Notes: generated by a model from the letters alone, not told the origin. Counted from the stretch's first letter, positions 35,389 through 47,060 are shown. The stretch: 64,000 nucleotides of DNA from Cloeon dipterum (GCF_949628265.1 NC_088789.1:4580886-4644885), one strand, 5' to 3'. Made by a program: numbers and translations.

Positions 35389-36320
35389 ATATATATGGCA
35401 AATAATAATATTACTGCGAGACTGCACGTTTGCTTTTATGAGCAATGGACCAAAATAAAATCAAGTGGATGAACAAGGAATTATTAAAAAAAGGAATAAC
35501 ACGCATTCATACTATTTTAAGAAAAAATAGCTCGACCTCCCGATAATAATCGAATATTTTTCAAACTTCAGTAAATTTTTTGGACAGGCAAATAATAATA
35601 ATAATTATCCTTTAAAGTAACGATATGAAGGCTTATTTAAAAAATCAATTTTAAATTCAATGAATGTCTCTGCGCGGAAATTAATTCAGAATGGTCAGGT
35701 AATATTGAAAATTCTGAGGAAAAAATTGAATAGCACGTTCTCGTACTCTTCTATATTTAATTTTGTCCTCTCAGATCAGCTAGGGTATTAAGCGGTTGTT
35801 TTTTTGCGGATCCGGTTTTTTGGGTTTTTTGCAGCTAGTTTCTCCCGCATTTTTGGTGCCTATGAAAAATTACATTATAAAATGTTTAAAAACATGAGTC
35901 AACGAAAATAAAAAACCCGTTCCCTCCCCATATAACCATATGAGGTGCAAAAAAACACAAAACTGGTTAAGTACCGCAAAAAACCACTGCACTGCAAGTT
36001 TGGGAATCTCCCTGGGAGATACCCAGCAAACCATCCAGCAGTATTTTCCGCGCAGAGTAGAGCCATTCATTAAATTACAATTTAATAACTGTGTGTATTT
36101 ATTTCTTTTTCTGTTAAAAAAATCAACTAATACATCCGCTCAAATAATTAATTCATAGCTTGATAAAGGCAAGAAAGTTTCAAACTTGATGCGGGCTCCC
36201 CGGGCACACCCATTTAAAAACTTTCGGTGCAGCAGCTGGTCAATGTGTACAGACTCTGTTATCTAAAAGAAATACATCTTTCTCTCTTTGTGCAACCTGC
36301 TAGCTAATGTGATCGCAATA
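35389..36320. other. Intergenic, promoter side of HYI
   Basis: AT-rich with a short AAT repeat near 35590-35605. No gene seen. The HYI promoter must lie close to 36200-36300, but I see no clear core motif. Confidence 0.4.
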
Positions 36321-37803
36321 ATGGCAGGCTTGAAATTCTGTGCCAATCTCAGCTTTATGTTCCAAGAGAGCACTTCTCTGCTCGAAAGGTACGCTTTGGC
36401 CGCGAAAGCCGGTTTCAAATGGGTCGAGTGCGCCTTTCCCTATGACCATCCCCTTGAGGAGGTGGTAGCAGCCAAAGAGGCGGCCGGCGTTCAACAGGCA
36501 TTGATCAACATTCACGTCGGTAAAGTGTTTATCGAGAAAAAAGGATTGAATTAAACCCTAAATTAAAAGGCGATGTGACAAAGGGTGAACTGGGCACAGC
36601 GGCCGAGCCTGGTCGCGAGGAGGACTTTAAGAAAAGTTTGCAGCTGGCCGTCGATTATGCTAAGGCGCTCAAATGCAACAGGTGAGTTTTTGTGCGAGTC
36701 TAGCTTGAAGCTAATTTGAAAATTTCAGGATCCACATCATGTCTGGAAAGGTGGAGAAACCCACGGCCGAGAACTGGACCACTTACGAGCAGAATATTAG
36801 ATTCGCCACTTCCCTCTTGGCCCAAAATGAAATAGTTGCGCTCATCGAACCGATCAACAACAGGAGTGTGCCTCAATACTTCATGAACAATTACGACAAA
36901 GGTCTTAAATTTGATAAAAAAAAGGAAATAATTGCAAGTTTATTTATTTCAGCACTGCACCTGGTTAAGTCCGTCAACTCACCGAATTTGAAAATAATGA
37001 TGGACATTTTCCACCTTCAGCAGCTCAAAGGCAACTTGGCTCACAATATCAAAGAACTTCTACCTTTTGTTGGTGAGTCCCATTTTTATTGTATTCCCTA
37101 ACCATACAATTAAGGTTGAGGCAAATTTATTAATTAATATTATTAAATACAAAATGTATTTATCCCTTTATTTAAAAATGTTAGAGTAGGAAATCCTGTT
37201 GTTGGAATTAAGTTATTTCTACTTTGTTAAATGTTTAACTGAGAATGAGTCGGTAGTTTTTGCCTCAAGCTTGTTTAGAATATCACTTCATATTTTAATC
37301 CATAATTTTAAACTTTCCTGGTCAAAACGCCAGGGCAAAATCTCTCATCCCAAAAAATTGTCATCGGATTTCAATTCACGAAAACAATTTAGCTCTTTTT
37401 GAATGAAGTCGTTATTTAACACATCATGTAGTCAATTGATGAAAAATACGCTTTTATCAGGCAAGAAAAATGATGTCCAACGAGCATGACAAGTTCATAA
37501 TTAACACCGCCAGCGGTTGTTTTAGTTGCATAAATCCCATTGACGCAAAGCAACGCTTGAATTTATGTAGTGTAATTTAGTCAACTTGATAATCATGCCA
37601 ATCGGATGTTTGTAGGGCATATTCAAATCGCGCAAGTGCCAGATAGACATGAGCCAGACTCTGATGGGGAAATCAACTACCAGTATGTGCTGCAGCAGTT
37701 GGAGAAAAACGAATACGACAAGTGGATTGGCCTGGAATACAAACCAAAATCAGACACCCTGCACGGATTGAAGTGGGTGAATGACTTTGGCTACAGTCTG
37801 TGA
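36321..37803 (+). CDS. HYI: Putative hydroxypyruvate isomerase (TIM barrel), 263 aa
   Basis: Xylose-isomerase-like TIM-barrel protein related to bacterial Hyi, which interconverts hydroxypyruvate and tartronate semialdehyde; the animal substrate is not firmly established. Five exons: 36321-36519, 36570-36681, 36729-36901, 36953-37072, 37616-37803, together 264 codons, the usual family length. Recognisable blocks are LKFCANLSFMFQE at the start, GFKWVECAFPYDHP, GELGTAAEPGREEDF, IHIMSGKV, ALIEPINNRSVPQYFM (a metal/substrate Glu region), MMDIFHLQ, HIQIAQVPDRHEP and YDKWIGLEYKP. Two introns are 50 and 47-51 nt, close to the minimum. An in-frame ATG at 36288 would add 11 residues; I prefer 36321 because MAGLKFCANLSF matches family N-termini. 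AATAAA lies 12 bp past the stop. Confidence 0.92.
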
Positions 37804-37814
37804 TTTAAAGCGGC

Positions 37815-37820
37815 AATAAA
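37815..37820 (+). terminator. HYI: HYI polyadenylation signal AATAAA
   Basis: Only 11 nt after the HYI stop and 12 nt before the opposing TRM13 stop codon. Cleavage 10-30 nt downstream would fall within the TRM13 coding region on the other strand. Confidence 0.7.
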
Positions 37821-37832
37821 ATTATTAATTTC

Positions 37833-39516
37833 CTACGCGGTGGTCTTTTCCTTCAACGCAACAAGGCAGACGTTTTCAAGAGTCACGTTTTCTTTGACGT
37901 AATACATAAGTTCGGTGTCAAACCCTGACTTCATAAGATATGCAACCCTGCCCTGGTCTATTAAAAGTTTGCACTTTCGTCCAATCTCCTCGCGGATTTC
38001 CCTACTCAAATTGAGCCGGTCGTACCTGTCTTTGTGCGGATTGTCTTCTTGTGGATGCTGGGCAGGCTGCCTCTCTTCTGGCTGGCGACTCTTGCCTATT
38101 CCGCAAGTCGCCCAGCTGACCAACACGCACATCAGGGTAAAATCCTGAGAAGATAGACCAACGTTCTGCAAAAAACAAACATGAATTTTTTAATATACGC
38201 TTTGAACCTTCAATGAAGTTAGTCTCACCTTAAACAACTCTTTGCCTACAAAATGTCTCCACTCGCATCTGTGGTGGCAGCAGAGAGCCATCACAAGTCC
38301 CTCTTGCCGTGGAGAACTGCCAGATGAATCTGCATTTACAACGCACCTCAGAGCTAAATCTGAAAAATAAGATGAACAAATTAAAGTTCTCCCTCAAATT
38401 TAAGATCAATCTCGTTTACCTGTCGCCGCTCCACAGAGATGCTTGCTTATTGGGACGACATATCGGCAGCCCTCGCGGAAGTCAACTTTTTCCAGGCACA
38501 GGTCTCCAACGTTGGCCAGCACTCGGATGACCTCAGAATTGACCCCTTCCGTCACAAGCTTATTCTCACTTTTGTGTCTATAGGTGGACACATCGACCAG
38601 GGCAAATGTGCAGTTACTTAAATTTTTGGCAGCATGGGCAAGCCAAAAGGTAAATTTCCCTGTTAAATAATTGATCAGTGAAATGTAACCAACAAATTAA
38701 ATGAAAATTTGTTATACCTTTCCCAGCACCTAATTCAACAAAGCAGGTGTCATTCTTGATCAAATTTTTGCTCTCCATGATTCCAATTAATGACGAATTT
38801 TGCTTTAGATGCTTCAAAGCAGGTGCACCGAGGTCAGGCCTTTGAATTTCTTCAGCAAGAGCCGGATGCTCTAAAATTTGCTCCTTGATTTTGATGTTGA
38901 TTTCTGGACAGTAAAATAACCCATTGCAAAAAATATATAGGTTGTAATAATGATAAAAAATTATACCTTCATAGATTTTTTCAACTCGAGAAATAAGATC
39001 TAGAAGAGCCTCATCACTAACATCATTCAAATGAACTCTTGGAACTTCATCTTCAACAGGTCCGGCATTTATCGATGGATTTATGTATACTGGCCTTGTT
39101 TCTGAAGGACGAGAGTTGCATCTTGCCATGTGTTTCTTCAGGTGGCTTTTGTAGCAAGAGCTGAACAAAGAAATTAAATATTTTTTGTAATACATACATA
39201 CATATTTTTTCGCAGGATATCTTTTGTACATTAATAAAATATAAACTTACTGATTGCTGTCAAAAGGGCAAGGGACCCTCAATCTCTCCTCGCCCGATTG
39301 AATTTCGATACAAGTCTCTGCACTTGACTGTGTATTGGAAATGAAAATTTAGTTTTTTAATTCAAAACGTTAACACAAATTTGAACAAACCTTTACGCTG
39401 TCATCTTTCATGTGGTCAATGTGTTCACCACAGTATTTTTCACCAATTCTTACTGTCATTCTACAAAGTCTCTTCTTCTTCAAAACGAAAAATTGGCACT
39501 GAACTCGCTCTGTCAT
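37833..39516 (-). CDS. TRMT13: tRNA:m4X modification enzyme TRM13 homologue, 428 aa
   Basis: SAM-dependent 2'-O-methyltransferase that modifies nucleotide 4 of tRNA-Pro, tRNA-Gly and tRNA-His. Seven exons: 39516-39391, 39327-39251, 39160-38967, 38903-38718, 38659-38420, 38359-38229, 38165-37833, together 429 codons. The N-terminal CCCH finger is visible at C7, C18, C29, H32. A CHHC (U11-48K-type) finger follows with C62, H68, H78, C82, its codons split by an intron. The SAM motif is FVELGAGKGKF (187-197). The conserved TRM13 blocks SKHLCGAATDLALRC and LVMALCCHHRCEWRHFVGKE are intact. The C-terminal exon is less conserved, with a charged insert. The family is often 450-480 aa, so this copy is slightly short. 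An upstream in-frame ATG (39552) would add 12 residues. The region ahead of the start is AT-rich and may hold the promoter. Confidence 0.93.
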
Positions 39517-39806
39517 TATTTTTAAAGTCTGGGAATTATGGGGCAAACACACTTATGAATCAAGAATCAAGCATGGATTTGTTTACTTCTTTGACTCGTG
39601 CCTGCTCGTGCCCTCCTGCCTTTCCCTTGGCTGTGCAAGGCGAGTTGGTTCTTCTCTCCTCCGTCAATTCTATGGTAAATTTGGCCATCTAGTGATACAC
39701 CACTAAACCATTTTCCTTTCTTAAATTTGATGTTTCAAAATTAAACTCTTTTTGCTTCTTCAGCTTCAATAATTATTTTTTTTTTCAAATCTGTAAATGT
39801 TGAGGT

Positions 39807-40136
39807 TCAGAAAAAATAAATGTACCAATTTATTGGTTTTACATCGATCTCAAAGAGCAAGCAGCACACAAAATTTTCAAGAGCCGCGCCAACTAAAGTT
39901 TTATTGGGGAAGGCAGAGATGTTTTTGGGCAACTCTTTTCTCCTGATCAATTGATTCGCTTTTGAAACGTTGAAGTAATTAATATATTCGCCTTCCGATC
40001 CATTCATTAAAATAGGATAGCCATCGTAATAAGAAGAAAGTGACAGTGTGCGGTGAGAAATTTGCAGCTCCAGTTTCCCACAATGGTGAAATAGTGAGCG
40101 CGCGTAGCCGTACAGGCAATTCATAAATAATTTCAA
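39807..40136 (-). CDS. Open frame of unknown significance, 109 aa
   Basis: I do not recognise it. The minus-strand frame starts MKLFMNCLYGYARS and ends WYIYFF. It has moderately protein-like composition but no signal peptide, domain or neighbouring exon with a matching phase. It lies between TRM13 and the selenophosphate synthetase promoter, so it could equally be chance or part of an untranslated leader. Confidence 0.15.
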   Translation of the reverse strand: MKLFMNCLYGYARSLFHHCGKLELQISHRTLSLSSYYDGYPILMNGSEGEYINYFNVSKANQLIRRKELPKNISAFPNKTLVGAALENFVCCLLFEIDVKPINWYIYFF

Positions 40137-40357
40137 CTTGGACTTTTAACTCGGAAAAATTGCTAGGAGACTAGTCCTGCTGGCACGAAGCCGATGGAAA
40201 TCCGTAGTTTTTGCTATTAATCATCAAATAAATCAACGAAAAGCGCTTAGTAAAGGCTTTTATCAGCGCTAAAAGCGAAGGCCGGTGCAACACAACGTTC
40301 TGAGGACTTAAGGGAGCTACAATGAATGCTCCCTAAGCGGTTGGCGCCACGCCGGTC

Positions 40358-40366
40358 GGCCAATCA
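40358..40366 (+). promoter_or_regulatory. CCAAT box (NF-Y site) upstream of selenophosphate synthetase
   Basis: GGCCAATCA, the classic NF-Y site, lies about 130 bp before the start codon within a GC-rich block. A TATA-like TTTATAC follows at 40434-40440, 50 bp before the ATG. Confidence 0.55.
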
Positions 40367-40488
40367 GAGTGGCGGATTCGGACGCCGGGTGCGTCGGCTG
40401 CTGTAGCTCCTCGAAGTAAAGGGAGAACGCCATTTTATACAGTGTTGTCCGACTGGAGTCTTCGACTTGTGCAGATCCAGCTATACAC

Positions 40489-42878
40489 ATGTTGTCCTTG
40501 CAGCAGGGTGCCGTGTCTTCGGACGTGCTCGCAGCCGCGCAGCTCGAGTTGGGGCACAACCCAAATGCGTTGGCTCTGCGCCGTCCGTTCGATCCTGTGG
40601 CACATGAGTTGGACGCAAACTTCCGACTCACTCGTTTTGCTGATCTCAAAGGATGAGGGTGCAAGGTCCCTCAGGAGATTCTTATGAAACTCCTAGAGGG
40701 ACTGCAGCAAGACGAGCACAGTGCCCAGGACAATGACCACGCCCATTTCATGCTGATGGCCAGCCCCAGGATCGGTACGTTCGCCGTCGAAGGACACCCA
40801 CCTGCCCCTGCGGTTGTTGTCATGCAGCGCGGAGGGGAAGGCGGCACTGTCCGAACCGCAGTGCGGTCCATCCGCAGGGTGGATTTTTACTTTTTATGCG
40901 TTGTGGGTGCTCTTAGGATTTGAGCATTTTACTTCGGGGTCGAGGACCCCGTCCAAGGGGCCAGGGACGCCTTTGCATTGTTTCAAATAGCTGCGAGGCC
41001 TGTCTGTTTTTAGAGCCTCCTTGTTTCGAGAGACTGAATTTATGGGATATCTCGGGGCTTTATCTTTTCTTAAAATGCTACTTGTAACTTGCCATTCATC
41101 ATTCTGTTGAAACATTTAAACTCCTGCAGAGTAAAAACAACGTGATTAGATTTTGGACTTAATCTCTTAATGATTAACTACAAAAATATTTAAAATCGAA
41201 TTAATAACTTTTTCGAATTGAACATATATAGGCGACCCATCAAAGAACTCGGCATGAGAAATTCTTTGATTTACAATATATTTTACAATTTTTAATGACT
41301 TAATTTTCTAGAAGTATCATAAGACCAATAAAAATAGTTATTATACGGAATCTTCCATCATGTGATCCTAAAATAATGATCTTTTGAGAAAACAGGAATT
41401 GGCATGGATGCATCTGTGACCCCACTAAGACATGGAGGACTTTCCTTGGTTCAGTCCACCGACTTTTTCTACCCAATTGTTGATGACCCTTACATGATGG
41501 GTAAGAAGTTGCTTCTCAAAATTGCAATAATCGCTAAGTTTTTGAACTGCAGGCAAAATTGCTTGTGCTAACACCCTTAGTGACCTGTACGCCATGGGAG
41601 TGACCGAGTGCGACAACATGCTGATGCTCCTCGGCGTTTCCACAAAAATGGCAGAGAAGGAGCGGGATGTTGTCGTTCCCTTGATGATGCGGGGCTTCAA
41701 GGATTCTGCTCTAGAGGCTGGTACAAGTGTCACCGGCGGCCAGACCGTCCTCAACCCTTGGTGCACAATTGGCGGCGTTGCCACCACTGTTTGTCAGCCC
41801 AACGAATACATTGTGTAAGTTTGCTGTGTGCCGCCCAACAAAATTAAACTTTCTATATTTATTTTCTCTAGACCAGACAATGCGGTCGTTGGAGACGTCT
41901 TGGTGCTGACCAAACCCCTTGGAACCCAAGTTGCTGTTAGTGGTCACACGTGGCTGGACCAGGCAGACCGGTGGAACAGGATCAAGCTTGTTGTGTCAGA
42001 GGATGATATGAGGAAGGCTTATCAACGTGCCACAGACTCGATGGCGAGGCTTAACAGAATTGGTAATTGCTTCAAAATTGTCTTTCCTCTTTATTTTAAG
42101 ACCTAGGTTTGAATCTCGAATTTTAGGCCAGTGAATTTTAAAAGTGAAGTTTGAAAATATTTGACGGCATTTAGGGCCGTAGATCTATTTTTTCCCAAGC
42201 ACTATTTAAATTTTTTTACTCTTTCTGGCAGCTGGCGCAGCTTAAGTTAGAGTGACAACGACTGGCGCCTTATTACTTAACCTAACATTAGCTGCCTGGC
42301 TGAGACCTCCATGTTTTATTAATATTTATTTATCATATCATCCCTTCTTGTAAAATCCTGTTTTCAACTAATTATTTGACCAATGTGATTAATAAAATTT
42401 TCTGCGGATGCCTGTATTTTATTGAAGTAAAAAAAAACTAATAAAGATTTGTATTGTATCTGCTTCATTTTAAATTTCAGCCGCCCGATTGATGCACAAA
42501 TACAATGCACATGGTGCCACCGATGTGACTGGCTTCGGCCTGCTCGGACACGCGCAGAACCTGGCGCGGCACCAGAAGAATGAGGTCTCCTTCGTAATCC
42601 ACAACCTGCCCGTGATCGCCAAAATGGCAGCCGTTGCTAAAGCGTGTGGCAACATGTTCCAACTCTTGCAAGGTCACTCGCCAGAGACCTCTGGAGGTCT
42701 GCTCATCTGCCTACCGAGAGAGCAAGCCGCCGCTTACTGCAAGGACATCGAGAAACAAGAGGGTTACCAGGCGTGGATCATCGGCATCGTGGAGAAGGGC
42801 TCGCGCACAGCGCGCATCATAGACAAGCCGAGAGTCATCGAAGTGCCAGCTAAGGAGAAGGACGGCGAGCTCTGGTAG
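40489..42878 (+). CDS. SEPHS: Selenophosphate synthetase with in-frame UGA at the catalytic site, 413 codons
   Basis: Makes selenophosphate from selenide and ATP for selenocysteine (SPS2), or has a selenium-independent role (SPS1). Exons: 40489-40774, 41396-41500, 41553-41814, 41872-42062, 42481-42878, together 414 codons if the TGA at 40654-40656 (codon 56) is read through. The frame around it reads [25 protein letters not shown], exactly where SPS2 proteins have Sec and where other SPS1 proteins carry Thr, Arg or Cys. Downstream blocks are family-perfect: [84 protein letters not shown] and [20 protein letters not shown]. Sequence flavour (GVSTKM, ARLNR, KACGNMF) is SPS1-like. If UGA is not read, ATG 40684 could start a truncated protein. 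The in-frame UGA is therefore not evidence of a pseudogene: everything else is intact. Confidence 0.95.
40660..40706 (+). promoter_or_regulatory. Stem-loop directly downstream of the UGA (readthrough/Sec-redefinition element candidate)
   Basis: Starting three bases after the UGA: TGCA (40660-40663) pairs with TGCA (40703-40706), GTCCCTC (40666-40672) with GAGGGAC (40696-40702), and AGGAG (40673-40677) with CTCCT (40690-40694). That gives 16 Watson-Crick pairs with an AG bulge, one bulged A (40695) and a 12-nt loop. Position and form match the selenocysteine redefinition elements of SPS2 and the readthrough hairpin described for insect SPS1-UGA genes. Pairing is seen; function is inferred. Confidence 0.75.
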
Positions 42879-43147
42879 AGCGAGCGATTCCCAGGTGAAA
42901 GGCAGCCGGCCCCGAACTTGAAGGCACACAGCTCGGGGACGCCTCCCTTTGCCTCATTCACTCACTCTTCTGCGTTATTCCTCGATTGGTTGTGAGCCAT
43001 CGGTGACACAAGCAACCTAACATTACATTTATTTTTATTTAACGAGAGTTATATAGATTCAGAAATTCCTTTTCACTGCTTGAGCTATTGGTTTTTTAAG
43101 AAAACTTGGAAAATAATATGTCTGGATCACTATTACATCTGAGAATC

Positions 43148-43153
43148 AATAAA
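43148..43153 (+). terminator. Polyadenylation signal AATAAA of selenophosphate synthetase
   Basis: 270 bp after the stop codon, in AGAATCAATAAATTC. It bounds the 3' UTR in which a SECIS element would have to lie if this site is used. Confidence 0.5.
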
Positions 43154-46100
43154 TTCTGGCGGTTTTAAGAAGAAAGCTTATGTTTTATTTCAACTGCACC
43201 TGATATATATCAAATAAAACGAAAAATTGGAAGGTGAGAAATTTAATCACATTTCGCGAATAGGTTCAGAATATGGGGGAGGAAATTTTTCATAACTTCC
43301 TACCAAGTTTGAAGTTCCGTGAGCTGTGCATTTGTGTTACGGTTATAAAAATTCTTGGATATATACGTGCATTAAAGGAACGCGGTCATCAGAATCAGCA
43401 ACTTTGAATGATTCAATACTCTGTGTCTTTTACATCATCACGGTTAATCATAACTGGAGGGAAACACCAGGAATTTAAATTGCGTCGCAACAAAATTTCC
43501 ATCCACAGTTCTTTGCGTAACAATTATTATATAAATTTTTGGTCCAGGAGGTTAAAAGCCACAGCTGCTGTTTTCACAGTTGAGTAATTGAAGCCAGCCG
43601 CCGCAGCGAAACCGCCAAAGTGAAAATTTTCGGGAGAGAAACGGGAGCTACGCGCTTGCTGGAATTTGCTCTTCCTGAGCTTTAAAACAAAGTATACTGG
43701 AAAGTATCATGTGCATGGAAAGTTTTCACATCAACATCTATTAAATAGGTATTTTAAATGTCTAGTTTTGACTTCAGATTGCAGAATTAATTCATGAATT
43801 ACAATTTTAGAGTTTGTTGAAAATTTCCAGACATTAATGCCGAGCAGGACATTTGTGCAGAAATATTCAATAATAAAAAGCTCACTATACACCGGTAACA
43901 CCGGGGAAGCTGCTTTTGATTTCTAAATTCGAAAAAGGAGTCGTAAATATTTGGCATTATGCAACTGGCACGAGTTTGATGAAATTTCTGTGCAAAATTT
44001 CAGGTGCTTTTAGTGTGATTTTTTCAATATGATTTTAAAGAGCCTTGAATCATCTCTTGTTATTTATAATGTTCCATTAAAATAATAATTAGTGGCAAGT
44101 GATTTACTCTGACCCCATTTCTTGTGCTCATATTGTATAACATTTCATCTTCAGCTGAGTTTGCCTTATTATAGTCATATTTTACAACACTCGCGTGGTT
44201 TCACTCTTCTGCTTTCCTCAAACAGGAAACCCCTAAAAGTTTCACAAGTCATTGATGTAAACTTCGAAATACATAAAATAACCTTCAGCAACACTCAACC
44301 CGATTCGAAAAGGTATATATGTGTCACTATAAACACTTTAATTAAAATTTGGTTTGATTGAGCGTTTCCACGGTTATTTTGAGCAATTTCTAGCAAATCA
44401 TATGTAATATATTTAGCGTGTGCGCCACTTGGAAGACTTTGTTTGAGCGTAAAGCAAGCGAAAATCGAATAAAATGAAGATGTGCGCCCCGCAATTCCGT
44501 AAGGGTATGTTTTTACGCGCGCAGTCACTTTGAATAATCGAGAGATGTTTGCTAGTCCAGCGCACGTTTGCAATAAATATTAAAGCGAGCATTTGAATGC
44601 TGATCTACACATTTTCCCTTGAATAACTCCATTTAAAATCAATTTACACGGTGTTGCTTGGATGGTAATCTCCAGCTCTGGGGCGGACGGAGCGAGCTCT
44701 AGGCTGACATTTATTTCGGTATCAGCCTGTGTGCACTTGAGATGACAAGCAAACAAGGTGGAAAGTTCTCCTGATGCTCTCGTGTCAATCAAAAATAAAG
44801 TTGTTGCCTTCAAAGCGTTTTTATCGGCCTCCTATACACATGCTCTATCTTCCTCTCTGCTCGTGTCGCAGATAAATTTCCGAAAACAATTTGCGCGTAT
44901 GAGCGTTGCGTGCGCACAATGTTTTCCTGGTTTGCCTGTGCAAAAATTCCCCGTGAGTCATCAGTTGTGATGCCAATAACATAGGAAAATACATTGAAAT
45001 GCCACATGACTTGCAGAGGTGAATAAATTGCTGTTTGAATTCGACTCAAAAATGGTTTTTGGGTTGAATATTAATTAAATCTTTCATATTTTTTGTGTCT
45101 AATTTGATTTCCTTGTGTGCCATTATTCCTTTCTATTTTCTGATCCCAGAATTTAAATTTTTTACAGGCAACTTAAATTTGTTTGTTTACCCTAAGATTA
45201 AAATTAATTTTTTCCGTTCAGATTTGTTCGAGTAATTTTAGCACTGGAATTGAAAGGTGATTTGGCTCTGGAAATGAACAGAAATTTGTCACTTAATATG
45301 TTTTTTGTTGTTGTTTTCTCTTCAGCGTGCGCTATGATGACTGCCGGTATATTTAAAGGATTTTTAAGATAGTTCCCGTGCGTTCATTTATTTTTCATTT
45401 TGACGTAGTTCGTCTCCGTGACAGATTTCGAATTTGAGAGTGTCATCAGCATTAGCGCCGAGTTTGAGCCATTTATGCTTGTCAATCACTTCCAAGCGCG
45501 CCGAAAAATATTATGAGCAAAATCAATTATTTTGCTGTGCCCTGCCGCACCGTGCGCGAATTTCGGGCTGCCACTGCTCTTATGTGACTGCTTCGAATGC
45601 TGGATTACGCTGGATTAAGGGAAACAACAGTCCTGCTGGGTGTTGTCGGAAAGTCCGTGGAAAGGAAAAGCAGGCTCTGCCTACACTTATGCGTTTGCAT
45701 CTCTGAGAACTCTCTTTTTGTTTTTCTTCAAATCTTACCGCGGACGTGCATCTCTCATGGTTTCATAATTTATTTATTTTGTGCTTGCTATTTTGCACGT
45801 CTGCCAGTCATATTAATTAGATTTGCTGGTGAAATGAACGCAAACAATTTTAATTAAGAGCAGTGAGCGATTGCTCGTTTTGTATATGTAAGAGAGCGTT
45901 GATGAAATCAATTTTCTTAATTAAAGCAAGGAAAGGATGTTTCAGCAAGTCAAGCTCCACTTTGGGGAGAAGGGTAATCAAGCTCAACACATAAACGATT
46001 ATTCAACTATTTGTTTTTGGTTTTATGACCCAAATCAAAAGTAAACCAGACGAAAACTCCCAGAACGTTACTTAACGAACAAATTTATTGACTTGCGCTC

Positions 46101-46682
46101 ATTATTTCTCAGCGTCTTGATTGCTTATTCAGATGCCCTTTTCCTTTAGTCCCTTTGTTTGTTTTAACTCCGATGCGTGCGCTAGTACGGAGCTGCAATA
46201 ACATTATTATTGATTAATTCCAAATGAAACTCAATTAGTACTTATGAAGCCTTGCTGGGAATTGATTGGCTTTTTAATTTTAGCATTAAATCGAATCGAA
46301 ACATTTTTACTGTTCAGTACATACACTTTCATTAAATTAATTGTAGCCTGAATAAGAGAGAACATATAACTAATAAGAGCAGGAACCTGCAATTAAAAAA
46401 AATGCGCAAAATTCAATGATATAAAAAATGTTGCCGCATTGCAACGTGAGCTACGGACTAATCAATGAAACATTGATTTTTTTGTAATTAGCAGACGATG
46501 GACAGAAAAATACAGATATTTGTCGTGTAACCAGATATGTAATGCTCTCTGATTCCACGTCGAAAAGACATAGTGTGTGGAAGCATCAATTTTAAAACCT
46601 TATGTAGCCTCCGCAGCTTTTTCTCTGGCATTGGATTTATTTGCTCTTTGTTCAGCGTTTTCCTATGGAATTCTTATTACAA

Positions 46683-47060
46683 TCAGACCTGCGGCTCATA
46701 TTCGGACAAGTCAGGAGTTGTTAATAAGCGATAGCTTTGAGCTTTTGTCTTGATGTATTCTCTGACCACGTATTTATCTTTGATTTTCCATTCACAGCTC
46801 TTTGGTTCCAAATCAGGCATGATCCCGATTTTAAAATGCTGATCTTGTAAAAATGACATCTTTTTAATTTTTACATTTATATTTAAATCTTGTACTAAAT
46901 AAATCACTAATATCATTGAATGTATTTTATATGTGGAAGTAAATTTTACCTTCCCAATCCCCCAATATACACAATGTCGTAAGGTGGTCACAGACTCAAA
47001 TGCTGACCGAGCGGCGCGTCGATTTCTGGGCCGCAGCCCATTATTCGAAAAAAATAACAT
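46683..47060 (-). CDS. Possible small gene of unknown function
   Basis: I do not recognise it. The frame could be one reading or two exons: a donor (AAG|GTAAAA near 46951) precedes a pyrimidine-poor AT stretch, and the rest ends …YRLLTTPDLSEYEPQV. The C-terminal 57 residues (from MSFLQDQHFKIG) look more protein-like than most chance frames here. No signal peptide or known motif. Confidence 0.2.
   Translation of the reverse strand: MLFFSNNGLRPRNRRAARSAFESVTTLRHCVYWGIGKVKFTSTYKIHSMILVIYLVQDLNINVKIKKMSFLQDQHFKIGIMPDLEPKSCEWKIKDKYVVREYIKTKAQSYRLLTTPDLSEYEPQV

Noticed and set aside
35590-35605. AAT repeat as a meaningful tandem array
   Set aside because: Only a few units in AT-rich DNA; no larger structure around it.
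40654-40656. TGA in the selenophosphate synthetase as a disabling nonsense mutation
   Set aside because: It lies exactly at the Sec/catalytic codon of the family, all other exons are intact and in frame, and a hairpin follows it. Recoding explains it better than decay.
42894-42960. Hairpin in the SPS 3' UTR as a SECIS element
   Set aside because: A GTGA precedes it and an AA is present, but the stem is short (six pairs plus a detached four) and no TGA lies on the 3' side to form the GA quartet.
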